From the NCBI GenBank assembly GCA_031800475.1, contig DAPKRQ010000267.1, forward strand, positions 1 to 23,685: DNA of 23,685 nt, read 5' to 3'. Positions within the stretch are counted from its first letter, which is position 1. Each line of letters starts with the position of its first letter. The stretch comes from Kuafuiihalomonas phototrophica (GTDB lineage Bacteria; Myxococcota; Kuafuiibacteriia; Kuafuiibacteriales; Kuafuiibacteriaceae). A model generated the notes under the pieces. That model searched no databases, was not told where the DNA came from, and saw nothing but the letters and a program-made list of their open reading frames with translations. The position numbers and the translations under genes were made by a program. This document shows, one piece after another, positions 1 to 6,957 of the stretch.

Positions 1-2
1 AT

Positions 3-791
3 CCGGACTCGGAGCGAGAGTTCCTGGTGACCGGAACGGTGGCTCGGGTCAGCCAGGCTCCGAAGGGCATGGAGTTGACCCTGGATCCGGTCACGCCCAA
101 GCTGGAGCGCCGTTTTCGAGAGTTCGTCGAGACCGGTCGCCCCAGCGAGTCCATGGATCTGTTGCTGCATCCCGATCGACCTGCGGAAGAGATCGACCCG
201 CTCGCTGCCGATTCGAGCGACGGGGGCCGCACCGAGCCCCTGCCCACCGTGGACCCGCAGTCCATGGCCTTCGAGGTGGACTCCCAAACCGGAGATCTGA
301 CCTTGGACATCGAGATCGACGAGGCGAGTGTCGATGACCTTCAAGTGTTCGAAACGCCCCTTCCCGAGGTCTCCGCCTCGCCTGCAGCCCCAGCCGCGCC
401 CGGTGTGGTGGCGGTGCGCTGCACGGGCTGCGGGACCTTTCTCGGCCCGGTCGACACCTCCCCTCTTCCGGATGCGGTCGAATGGGTCGCGGAGCGCCGT
501 ACGTTGTTCGATCGATTCCACGGCGTATTCGAACATCGGGTCGATCCGAAGCCCGCCGAGGAGCTCGAGCGCGAAGCCGGGCGCCGCAGCGGAGAAGTGG
601 TTCCGGTGGAGGCCCTATTCGAGCTCGCCAGACTCTGGGCCCAGCACGAGCCCGACAACCCCCGCGGACCCAACTTCGAACCACAGCTGCGCCTGGCAGC
701 CCAAAAAATCCGACGGGGTGAGAATCGAGTCCGCTTGGATCTCGCTTGCCCGATCTGTTCCGAAAAGCAGCTATTCGCTTCGGTGGAATAG
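3..791 (+). CDS. PilZ-like domain protein with split CxxC pairs (5' truncated)
   Basis: The reading frame is already open at the window edge (PDSEREFLVTGTV), so the true start lies upstream. The first visible ~45 residues (GTVARVS..GMELTLDP..RRFREFVE) have the pattern of the last strands and closing helix of a PilZ beta-barrel, a fold often tied to cyclic-di-GMP sensing; the usual RxxxR ligand motif, if present, would be upstream. An acidic, proline-rich linker follows. The C-terminal part has a CTGC pair just after a VAVR strand and a CPIC pair about 110 residues later near the stop, suggesting one zinc site closed by distant halves. The stop is TAG at 789-791, two bases before the convergent gene's stop. 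The PilZ call rests on pattern only; a zinc-ribbon protein with an unrelated N-terminal part is possible. Confidence 0.7.
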   Translation, partial: PDSEREFLVTGTVARVSQAPKGMELTLDPVTPKLERRFREFVETGRPSESMDLLLHPDRPAEEIDPLAADSSDGGRTEPLPTVDPQSMAFEVDSQTGDLTLDIEIDEASVDDLQVFETPLPEVSASPAAPAAPGVVAVRCTGCGTFLGPVDTSPLPDAVEWVAERRTLFDRFHGVFEHRVDPKPAEELEREAGRRSGEVVPVEALFELARLWAQHEPDNPRGPNFEPQLRLAAQKIRRGENRVRLDLACPICSEKQLFASVE

Positions 792-793
792 TT

Positions 794-1864
794 TCACGCG
801 ACGCAGATCCCGAAACTTGGCAAGATGTCGTCGACGACACAACGGCGATGGGCCTTGGCCGCATCGTGAAATCGCTTCCAGTCCGAATCCAAGAAGGCTT
901 CGTCGTACGGATACCGGCGCTCCTTCGTGTCCGGGTCGGGGTATTGGAGGGCTCGAGCCCGCCAGCTGCCCGGACCCTTGGCCACGTAGTCGAGGTCGAC
1001 CTTTCCGATCCCGAACGCGTCGTTCGCCAGGTCGTCCAGCCACTTGCGGTGCCGCACCCTCTCGTCCGGTTCTTCGTAGGCCACGAAGCGGTCGTGGAGC
1101 ATTTGCCGCAGGTCCGACGGCAGACCGTCCACTTCGGCCTCGGGATCGCCGGCCAGGTATCGTCGGAACACGCGACAGAGTTCGTGCGCCGCCTCCGTAA
1201 ACTCCACTGGGTTTTCGCGGACCACCAGGTCTTCGAGCCCGTTCACGTACGACCAATTCAGGTAAGGCCGATCCGGGTAGCTCAAGGCCGCACCGTGGCC
1301 GATGGGCGGCATACTCTGGTGCACCATGCCGTGAAAGAAGCGCCACATCTTCTGCTTGAACCGCTCGTCGGGCAGTCCCGCCCGACGCACGTCTCGGACC
1401 ACGTTCACCCGGTGGTTCACTCCCGCAAATCCCTGATGAGACCAGGTGTCGACGAAGACATGGGCCACGATCCCCAGGCGGTGCAGCCCGAAAGGCTTGT
1501 GGCGCTCCCGGATCGTCTCCGCCACGACCGCTTTGGCCACCGGACTGTTCGGTCGGGTGACCAGCTTGTGGATGAATTTTCCAGATGGGTCCTGGTCCGC
1601 CTCGAGGCCTGCGTTGCCCGGAAGGAAGTGAAACGGAATCCACACCAGCCGGTGGCCCAAAGCCGCGAAGTTCTTGTAGTCCAGGGCCCGGTGCGCCGTG
1701 GCCAGACGGCGATACATGGCGCCGTTGTCGAACAGAACCACGCCCTCGTCGGTGGCGTCGTCCACGTACTGGGCCGAATGGGCCACGATCCGTGCCTGTG
1801 GATCGTCGAAGCCGGCGACCCTCGCCACCAGGTAGGTGACCGCGTGATGGAAGTCGATGTTCAA
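794..1864 (-). CDS. DUF6765-like protein, possible metal-dependent hydrolase fold
   Basis: About 356 residues. The opening MNIDFHHAVTYLVARVAGF, then HSAQYVDD (about 29-36), IPFHFLPG (76-83) and LGIVAHVFVDTWSHQGF (130-146) resemble the DUF6765 family as I recall it. I chose the TTG start at 1864-1862 because it puts the family's first residues at the N-terminus; no ATG or GTG lies nearby in frame and no clear Shine-Dalgarno is seen. The H135-x3-D139-x3-H143 pattern resembles metal ligands of zinc phospholipase C/S1-P1-type helical hydrolases, but that is inference. It is the last gene of the block starting at 6805, 68 bases after the lipid-kinase stop, which suggests a lipid-related role. The open frame continues upstream inside the kinase gene, but that part is a shadow. 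Confidence 0.75.
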   Translation of the reverse strand: MNIDFHHAVTYLVARVAGFDDPQARIVAHSAQYVDDATDEGVVLFDNGAMYRRLATAHRALDYKNFAALGHRLVWIPFHFLPGNAGLEADQDPSGKFIHKLVTRPNSPVAKAVVAETIRERHKPFGLHRLGIVAHVFVDTWSHQGFAGVNHRVNVVRDVRRAGLPDERFKQKMWRFFHGMVHQSMPPIGHGAALSYPDRPYLNWSYVNGLEDLVVRENPVEFTEAAHELCRVFRRYLAGDPEAEVDGLPSDLRQMLHDRFVAYEEPDERVRHRKWLDDLANDAFGIGKVDLDYVAKGPGSWRARALQYPDPDTKERRYPYDEAFLDSDWKRFHDAAKAHRRCVVDDILPSFGICVA

Positions 1865-1932
1865 CGCGGAGAAGATGCCTGCAGCGCGTGGCGAATCGGT
1901 GAAGGTCAGGTGGCGCTGCAGGGCATCTTTCG

Positions 1933-2880
1933 TCAGGGGGCCTTCAAGCGAAGCGACCCAGGCAGCACCTCGAATCGGGCCGGAAGCACGCCCAACGCTT
2001 CGCCATCCACGTCGAGGAGCACGGGCTGTCGCGAGAGTGTTTCTGCCTCGATCACCCTGCCCCGTCCGATTCGCACCGAAGGCCACTCGGCAGATCTTCC
2101 ATCGTACAGCTGCCGAACCCGCGCCGTCTCGTACAGGCCGGCCCGGGTTTGAACCACCAGGTCCAGCAGGCCGTCGTCGATGCAGGCCCGAGGCGCCACC
2201 CGCATGCCTCCGCCGTAGGTCGTGCCGTTGGCCGCAGCGGCCGTGACCACTCGGCCCTCGTAAAACGGCTGGCCGTCCACCCGGATCTGGGTTCGAACGG
2301 GCCGAAACTCGGCGAGGGCCCGAAACGTCGCCGACAGAAACGAAAGGCCCCCCAGGCGCTTGGTGGACGCATTCACCTTTTGGTCGACCAACCCCGACAG
2401 CCCGAAGCTCGCCACGTTCACGAAAATTTGCCGGCGAGGCGCGCCGGTCCGGTCGACGAAGGCGACGACCCCCAAGTCCACGGGTCGGGTCCGGCCCGAT
2501 TCGATGTGTTGGACCGCGGCGGGAAGGCGGGCCGGCAGCCCCAGGTGTCGGGCAAAGTCGCCGCCGGTGCCGAACCGAACCGGAACGAAGACCAGGTCGG
2601 GCCGAAGGGGTTCGGGGGGAGTCTTCGGGTCCTCTTCCACCCGGAACAGGCCGTTGACCACCTCGTGTTGGGTGCCGTCGCCACCGACCGCCACCACCTG
2701 CTCGTATCCCTGTTCGACCGCCTGGCGCGCCAGCCGGGTGGCGTCCTGCGGGCCCAGGGTGAAGGCGTGGTCCCAGGTGTCCAGCAGGGGGTCCAACGCC
2801 CGTCGCAGCTGTGGCCAGCGCCGGCCCGTTCGCCCGCCTCCGCTCAGCGGGTTCACGATGACGAAGGTGCGAGGCCCCAT
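1933..2880 (-). CDS. Diacylglycerol kinase family lipid kinase (YegS/DgkB-like)
   Basis: 315 residues, usual length for the DAGK catalytic family, which moves the ATP gamma-phosphate to a lipid hydroxyl such as diacylglycerol or sphingoid base. Visible motifs: VNPLSGGGRTGR (9-20), the nucleotide-binding VAVGGDGTQHEVVNG (63-77), FGTGGDFAR (103-111), RPVDLGVV, then NGTTYGGGMRVAP and DDGLLDLVV in the C-terminal beta domain. The usual GTGNDFAR signature has Gly in place of Asn at about residue 107. No signal peptide or membrane segment, as expected for a cytoplasmic enzyme acting at the membrane face. Its ATG shares a base with the stop of the iron-sulfur gene (TGATG), so the two are translationally coupled. 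Family is secure; lipid substrate is unknown. Confidence 0.92.
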   Translation of the reverse strand: MGPRTFVIVNPLSGGGRTGRRWPQLRRALDPLLDTWDHAFTLGPQDATRLARQAVEQGYEQVVAVGGDGTQHEVVNGLFRVEEDPKTPPEPLRPDLVFVPVRFGTGGDFARHLGLPARLPAAVQHIESGRTRPVDLGVVAFVDRTGAPRRQIFVNVASFGLSGLVDQKVNASTKRLGGLSFLSATFRALAEFRPVRTQIRVDGQPFYEGRVVTAAAANGTTYGGGMRVAPRACIDDGLLDLVVQTRAGLYETARVRQLYDGRSAEWPSVRIGRGRVIEAETLSRQPVLLDVDGEALGVLPARFEVLPGSLRLKAP

Positions 2881-3977
2881 CAGGCCCGCACCCAGAGATC
2901 GGCCGGATCCAGCACCGGAAAGCCCCGAGATCGGGACCGAAGGTGATGCCGGCACCGGACGCTGGGAACGACGAGCCCGTCCAGGCCCCGCTCCCGGGCC
3001 CCATCGACGACCCGGTCTGCCATGGCCTCCGCCGCTTCGGGGGCGATTTGGGGCAAAAGTCCTCCCGCACCGCAGCACCCGAGGGTCTGCGGGCCCAAGC
3101 TCTCTCGAGTCGACCCGGACGGGGACGGCGGTTCGGGACGGTTCGGCACCCGATGTTCCGCGCACCCTTCGAACGTTCCGAGGCGCGCTCCGGTGTGCGG
3201 CTCCGGACCGGCCGGCTGAAGTCGAGCGAGCCGGTCGAAGGCCAGCTCCACCGAAAAGTCCGGCTCGATGCCCACCTGCGCGTAGCGGCGGGTCATGGTG
3301 AGGGCGCACGCCGGGTCCATGACCACCACCTGGCTTCGCTGCAGCCCGTGGGCCACGCGGCTCGCGTGGGCGCGAAAACCGTCCAGGTCCCCCGCCCACC
3401 ACAACGGAGCTCCGCAGCAAGCGGCCGACCACGGCGACAGGCCCAGATCCGGGTCCCCGAAGAGGGACGCCGCCCGGGTGGTCTGCTCGACGGAGTCCAC
3501 GTCTTCGGCCAGGGCCACGCAGCCCGGGAACAACAGGGCCGTCGGCTGGCGGTGCAGGCTGCGCTGGGTGCGGCCGCACACCGACTCGAGGGGGGCCATC
3601 AAGGAGCGTCCGTAGGGGTTCGCTTCGACGGCGAAGTTTCCACAGACCTCCCGAACCGATTCCGGTGCGGATCGCTGTTCGAGGATTCGATGCCGGGCGA
3701 GTACCAACACAGACGGCACGTCTTGCCCGTGATGGCAGGCGTCCGTGCAGGCCCCGCAGTCGCTGCAGTGCCAAGGCGTGTCGCCCAGGTCTTCGGCCGA
3801 CAATCGACCGCCCGCGAGCCACCGGGCTTGGCTGACCAAGCGCTGGGGAGCCACCGTCTCCCGGGCTTCGGCGTCGGCCACGGGGCAGGCATCCCGGCAG
3901 AGGCTGGGACAGGCTTCACACAGCCCGTGGCGTCGTTCCTCGTCCGCTTGCCACACCACCAGCTGTCTCGACGCCAC
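2880..3977 (-). CDS. GlcF/HdrD-like (Fe-S)-binding CCG-domain protein
   Basis: 365 residues from the GTG at 3977, chosen because TAAGGG lies 7 bases upstream; TTG at 4013 and later GTGs are alternatives. Two [4Fe-4S] ferredoxin-like motifs open the protein: CEACPSLCRDACP (20-32) and CSDCGACTDAC (71-81). Two cysteine-rich CCG domains follow, marked by LLFPGC..CCGAPL and TFEGC..LGCCGAGGLLP. This is the arrangement of glycolate oxidase GlcF, LutA/GlpC-type subunits and heterodisulfide reductase HdrD, which carry electrons from a flavin subunit to quinone or another acceptor. It lies 38 bases after the tandem flavoprotein gene and overlaps the lipid-kinase start, so it is most likely the electron-transfer partner of the flavoprotein. 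No membrane segment is visible. The physiological acceptor is unknown. Confidence 0.9.
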   Translation of the reverse strand: MASRQLVVWQADEERRHGLCEACPSLCRDACPVADAEARETVAPQRLVSQARWLAGGRLSAEDLGDTPWHCSDCGACTDACHHGQDVPSVLVLARHRILEQRSAPESVREVCGNFAVEANPYGRSLMAPLESVCGRTQRSLHRQPTALLFPGCVALAEDVDSVEQTTRAASLFGDPDLGLSPWSAACCGAPLWWAGDLDGFRAHASRVAHGLQRSQVVVMDPACALTMTRRYAQVGIEPDFSVELAFDRLARLQPAGPEPHTGARLGTFEGCAEHRVPNRPEPPSPSGSTRESLGPQTLGCCGAGGLLPQIAPEAAEAMADRVVDGARERGLDGLVVPSVRCRHHLRSRSRGFPVLDPADLWVRA

Positions 3978-3984
3978 TTCAGCG

Positions 3985-3989
3985 CCCTT
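3985..3989 (-). promoter_or_regulatory. Shine-Dalgarno of the Fe-S protein gene
   Basis: AAGGG (part of TAAGGG on the minus strand) lies 7 bases before the GTG at 3977. It decides the start against the TTG at 4013 and the GTG codons inside LVVWQ further on. Confidence 0.55.
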
Positions 3990-4015
3990 ACCCTGGCCGA
4001 AAACGCGCAGCAACG

Positions 4016-6805
4016 TCAGGGACTCGGCTCGGTCCGTACGCTCCGTTCCGGCCGGGCGGACAGGACCTCCCCCGGGTCGAGAAAGCCGGCCAGCTTGTCC
4101 GTCGCGTCGACGTAAGGACCCGACTCCGGCTCCAGCAACGACGGACTGCAACCGTATCCGCCTGCCGCCACGGCGTAGCTCTCGGCGTCGATGGGTGAAA
4201 AGCTCCGCCGCCCTGCGACCACGCGACCCTCGAGCTCGACAGCCACCTGCACGGCCCGAGCGCGGGCCTCGCGTGAGTCGACCCGGGTGACGGCGGTGAT
4301 CACTTCCGGGGTCATGAAGTCGATCCAACATTCTCCGACCTCCCGGGCGAGCCGCTCCCGGGTGGCTTCGGCCGCTTGCCAACGCTGGGTGACCTCGACG
4401 ACCACGTCGAAGCGTCCCCCCTCGGCGGAGCCGGGCTCGGGCGGCTGCCGCTGGCCTCCGGCGGCGGCGCAGGCACTGTCCACCACAGCGGCCTGGGCCG
4501 CGTGGAGCCCCTCGGACTCCGCGACCAGCCGAAGGGCCAAGACCACGCCGCTGCCGGCCCCGAAGATCCGCCCCGCGGCGGGCCGGACCCCCCGCTGCAG
4601 GATCCGCCGTCCGGCCGTGAGCGCTTGCGACCATCCGTCGAACCGAAACGCCACCTCGCTCCGGACCGCCGGAAGGACCGCCACCCGCAAGCTGGCCTTC
4701 GTGATGATACCGAGCCGTCCGTGCCCCCCCACGAAGGCTCGATCGAGCCGAGGCCCGGTGGAGGACGCGGGCACGGTCCGGGTCTCGAAAGGGGTTCCGT
4801 CGGCGAGCAGACCCCGCAGACCGATGCAAAGGTCCCGCAGTTCTCCCCACGCCGTGCCCCGCCGAACCAAGAGGTTTCGGGACAGTCCGGAACCCACGGA
4901 TCGGGGCAAGGCCCGGGGATGCACCGGGCCCAGGGTCAAGCCGTGTTGGCGCAGAAGCCGTTCGAGACGGGAGACGACCACACCCGCCTCCACTTCCACG
5001 AACAGCGCCGTCTCCGAGAGCCGCCTCACCCCCTCGAATCGGCTCATGTCCAGATGGACGGCGCCGAGGCGCGGCCGGTAGCCGGTTTGATCCGACGACA
5101 CCGGCACCCCGCGGGGCCCGGCCACCCGAAGCAAGGACGCCAAGGCCCGCTCGTCGGGCGGGCGCACGATGGTTCGGTTTCCCCGAACGTACAGATTCTT
5201 CTCGCCCACCGCGGCGGAGATCTGACGCGGAAGCCCGCCTTCCGCGGTCCACCGGCGGTCGGCCCGGCGCAGCTCCGGATCGGCCAACTTGCCGGGGTTC
5301 ATCACGTGGTGGGGGTCGAAGGTGGCTTGAAGGGCCCGAAGCACCCGCATCCCGCCGAGCCCCCATTCCCGCTCCAACAGGGGCCGCTTGAGCTCGCCGA
5401 CCCCCGCGTCGAACCCGATGGCGCCTCCGGCTTCGTGCACGGCGTGAAGGGCGTGCCGCCAGACCAGGTCGTAGCGCTCCCGACCCTGGGAGCCCGGCGG
5501 CACGCGCAGCCCGAAGGTGAAGTGCACGGCACAGCCTTGCGCCCGAGGCTCTCCCAGCTGGGCCAAAACCACCGCTTCCCGGGCCAGTGTACGCCGCACG
5601 CTGCGGAGCACTGGAAGCACCCGATCCCAGGTGGTCGCAGTCTCCAGGCGATCGACGATCATCCCCGAGGTCAACAACTTGGCTTGCTCGAATTCGGCGG
5701 CGCGGCGACCGGCCCACCAGGTCTCGGCCAGGCTCGGCTCGGCCCTCTTGCCCCCGCGGGTCGCGCAGATCTCCTCGGCCCGGCGGCGCTCTGCGCTCGC
5801 CAGTCCGGTCGCCCCCTCGAATACGAGCAACAGCACCACGTCCCCTGCCAGGGATGCCAGAGTCCGATTCACCATGCTCGGGGCGGACAGAGCGCCCCGA
5901 GCTGCGCGCTTGAGTAGACCCGTACCCCAAGCGGGGCCCGGAAGCTGACCCTCGAGCCAACGCTCCAGCCACCGCTCGCCTTCTCCAGTGGACCCCTGTC
6001 GCAACAGCCAGGTCGATACCGGATCCAACAGGCGCGCCACTGCCGGGGTGAGTCCGGCCCGAAGGAGCTCCCTCGCAGCCTCGGCGCCCTCATCGATCGA
6101 AGCGAACCGCACCGCGGTGAATTGGCGGCTTGCCGGCACCCGGCGCACGCGAAGCTCTGCCGAGGTGATCACGCCGAGCGTACCTTCGCTTCCAGCGAAG
6201 AATGTGTTGAAGTCCGGAAAATCGAAGGGCCTGGGACCTCCGAACAGCCTCCGCACCAGACCGGGCGTGACCACCTCGAGGCCGAACACGGACTCCTCGA
6301 ACATTCCGTACTTCGAAGAGCACGCGTCGCCGCGGCGGCTCGCGATCCAGCCCCCGACGGTCCCGGAATGGACGTCGTGGCCCAGGGTCAACCCGTGTCG
6401 ATGGAGGCGTCGCTCCAGGTGCGTCAGTGGAACACCGGCCTCGGCTTCGCAGCGCAGGCTCGCTTCGTCGAGCCGGCGAACGGCCCCGAGCCGCTTGAGG
6501 TCCATCACCACGCCACCGCGGCTGGGGCGAGCCGCCCCGCATCGGCCGGAGCCCGTGCCCCAGGGGACCACGGGCACCCCGGCTCGTTCGGCCCACATCA
6601 GCAATCGGCTGACCTCGGCCGGGGACTCGGGCCAAACCACCGCCGCGGGCGCAGCCTCGGGGTCTCCCAAGCGGTCTCGGACCCATCCATCCCGGGCGTA
6701 GGCCAGCCGATCCACGTCGCGGTTCGACACGTTGCGGGCACCGACGATCCGGGCGAGGTCCACCACCAGCGATGCCGGCGCCGGTGGACGGGGCAAGAGC
6801 GACAT
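4016..6805 (-). CDS. Tandem FAD-linked oxidase (AGPS/GlcD-like half fused to GlcE-like half)
   Basis: 929 residues from the ATG at 6805; upstream in-frame codons reach 6955 but are unlike coding sequence. Residues 1-505 form a complete FAD_binding_4 plus FAD-oxidase C-terminal unit: FAD loop VPWGTGSGRCGAARP (79-93), SGTVGGWIASRRGD (147-160), SSKYGMFEESVFGLEVVTP (163-181), FFAGSEGTLGVITSAEL (202-218), ending FDPHHVMNPGKL. The GGWIASR..KYG..E..V pattern resembles alkyldihydroxyacetonephosphate synthase more than plain GlcD. Its triple-His motif is replaced by GFDAGVGELK (near 463), and HFTFGL (near 428) stands where I would expect the catalytic Tyr. Residues 540-929 hold a second FAD_binding_4-like domain (IVRPPDERALASLL.., GHGRLGIITKASLRV) with an altered glycine loop, recalling GlcE. 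Followed by a GlcF-like subunit, so probably a membrane-associated dehydrogenase. Substrate unknown. Confidence 0.88.
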   Translation of the reverse strand: MSLLPRPPAPASLVVDLARIVGARNVSNRDVDRLAYARDGWVRDRLGDPEAAPAAVVWPESPAEVSRLLMWAERAGVPVVPWGTGSGRCGAARPSRGGVVMDLKRLGAVRRLDEASLRCEAEAGVPLTHLERRLHRHGLTLGHDVHSGTVGGWIASRRGDACSSKYGMFEESVFGLEVVTPGLVRRLFGGPRPFDFPDFNTFFAGSEGTLGVITSAELRVRRVPASRQFTAVRFASIDEGAEAARELLRAGLTPAVARLLDPVSTWLLRQGSTGEGERWLERWLEGQLPGPAWGTGLLKRAARGALSAPSMVNRTLASLAGDVVLLLVFEGATGLASAERRRAEEICATRGGKRAEPSLAETWWAGRRAAEFEQAKLLTSGMIVDRLETATTWDRVLPVLRSVRRTLAREAVVLAQLGEPRAQGCAVHFTFGLRVPPGSQGRERYDLVWRHALHAVHEAGGAIGFDAGVGELKRPLLEREWGLGGMRVLRALQATFDPHHVMNPGKLADPELRRADRRWTAEGGLPRQISAAVGEKNLYVRGNRTIVRPPDERALASLLRVAGPRGVPVSSDQTGYRPRLGAVHLDMSRFEGVRRLSETALFVEVEAGVVVSRLERLLRQHGLTLGPVHPRALPRSVGSGLSRNLLVRRGTAWGELRDLCIGLRGLLADGTPFETRTVPASSTGPRLDRAFVGGHGRLGIITKASLRVAVLPAVRSEVAFRFDGWSQALTAGRRILQRGVRPAAGRIFGAGSGVVLALRLVAESEGLHAAQAAVVDSACAAAGGQRQPPEPGSAEGGRFDVVVEVTQRWQAAEATRERLAREVGECWIDFMTPEVITAVTRVDSREARARAVQVAVELEGRVVAGRRSFSPIDAESYAVAAGGYGCSPSLLEPESGPYVDATDKLAGFLDPGEVLSARPERSVRTEPSP

Positions 6806-6957
6806 GGACCCGCGGTGTTTAGCAAAACCCGCACCGGCACGCACCCGAGCGCCTCTTCGGCCCGCATGCCGGACGGATTCGGTCACCCCACCTCGGGGAA
6901 ACCGGTGCTCGCCGCCCCCACCTTTCTCGGAAAACGGCGTTCTGCCAGACTTCACCC
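6806..6957 (-). promoter_or_regulatory. Divergent intergenic region, presumed two promoters
   Basis: 152 bases between the ATG of the flavoprotein operon and the ATG of the PilZ-like gene, so promoters for both should be here. On the minus strand TTTTGCTAAACA ends 10 bases before the flavoprotein ATG and could be an extended -10 (TGC then TAAACA); no good -35 is seen. On the plus strand CAGACT sits 6 bases before the ATG at 6958. Neither start has a Shine-Dalgarno. Matches are weak. Confidence 0.3.

Noticed and set aside
746..2152. 468-codon plus-strand frame opposite the DUF6765-like and lipid-kinase genes
   Set aside because: Antisense shadow; the minus-strand product has conserved family motifs and the plus-strand one has none.
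1865..3070. Upstream part of the DUF6765-like frame as an N-terminal extension
   Set aside because: It overlaps the whole lipid-kinase gene in another frame and reads as low-complexity Arg/Gly sequence.
4376..5917. 513-codon plus-strand frame opposite the flavoprotein
   Set aside because: The product is a Pro/Gly/Arg/His-rich low-complexity sequence without domains, opposite clear FAD motifs.
3978..5972. Upstream part of the Fe-S protein frame as a giant fusion
   Set aside because: It overlaps the flavoprotein gene and lacks motifs; Fe-S motifs begin only after the GTG at 3977.
4016..6805. Calling the flavoprotein a true alkyl-DHAP synthase
   Set aside because: The triple-His motif and the presumed catalytic Tyr of that enzyme are not in place, and there is an extra FAD-like half with a GlcF-like partner.
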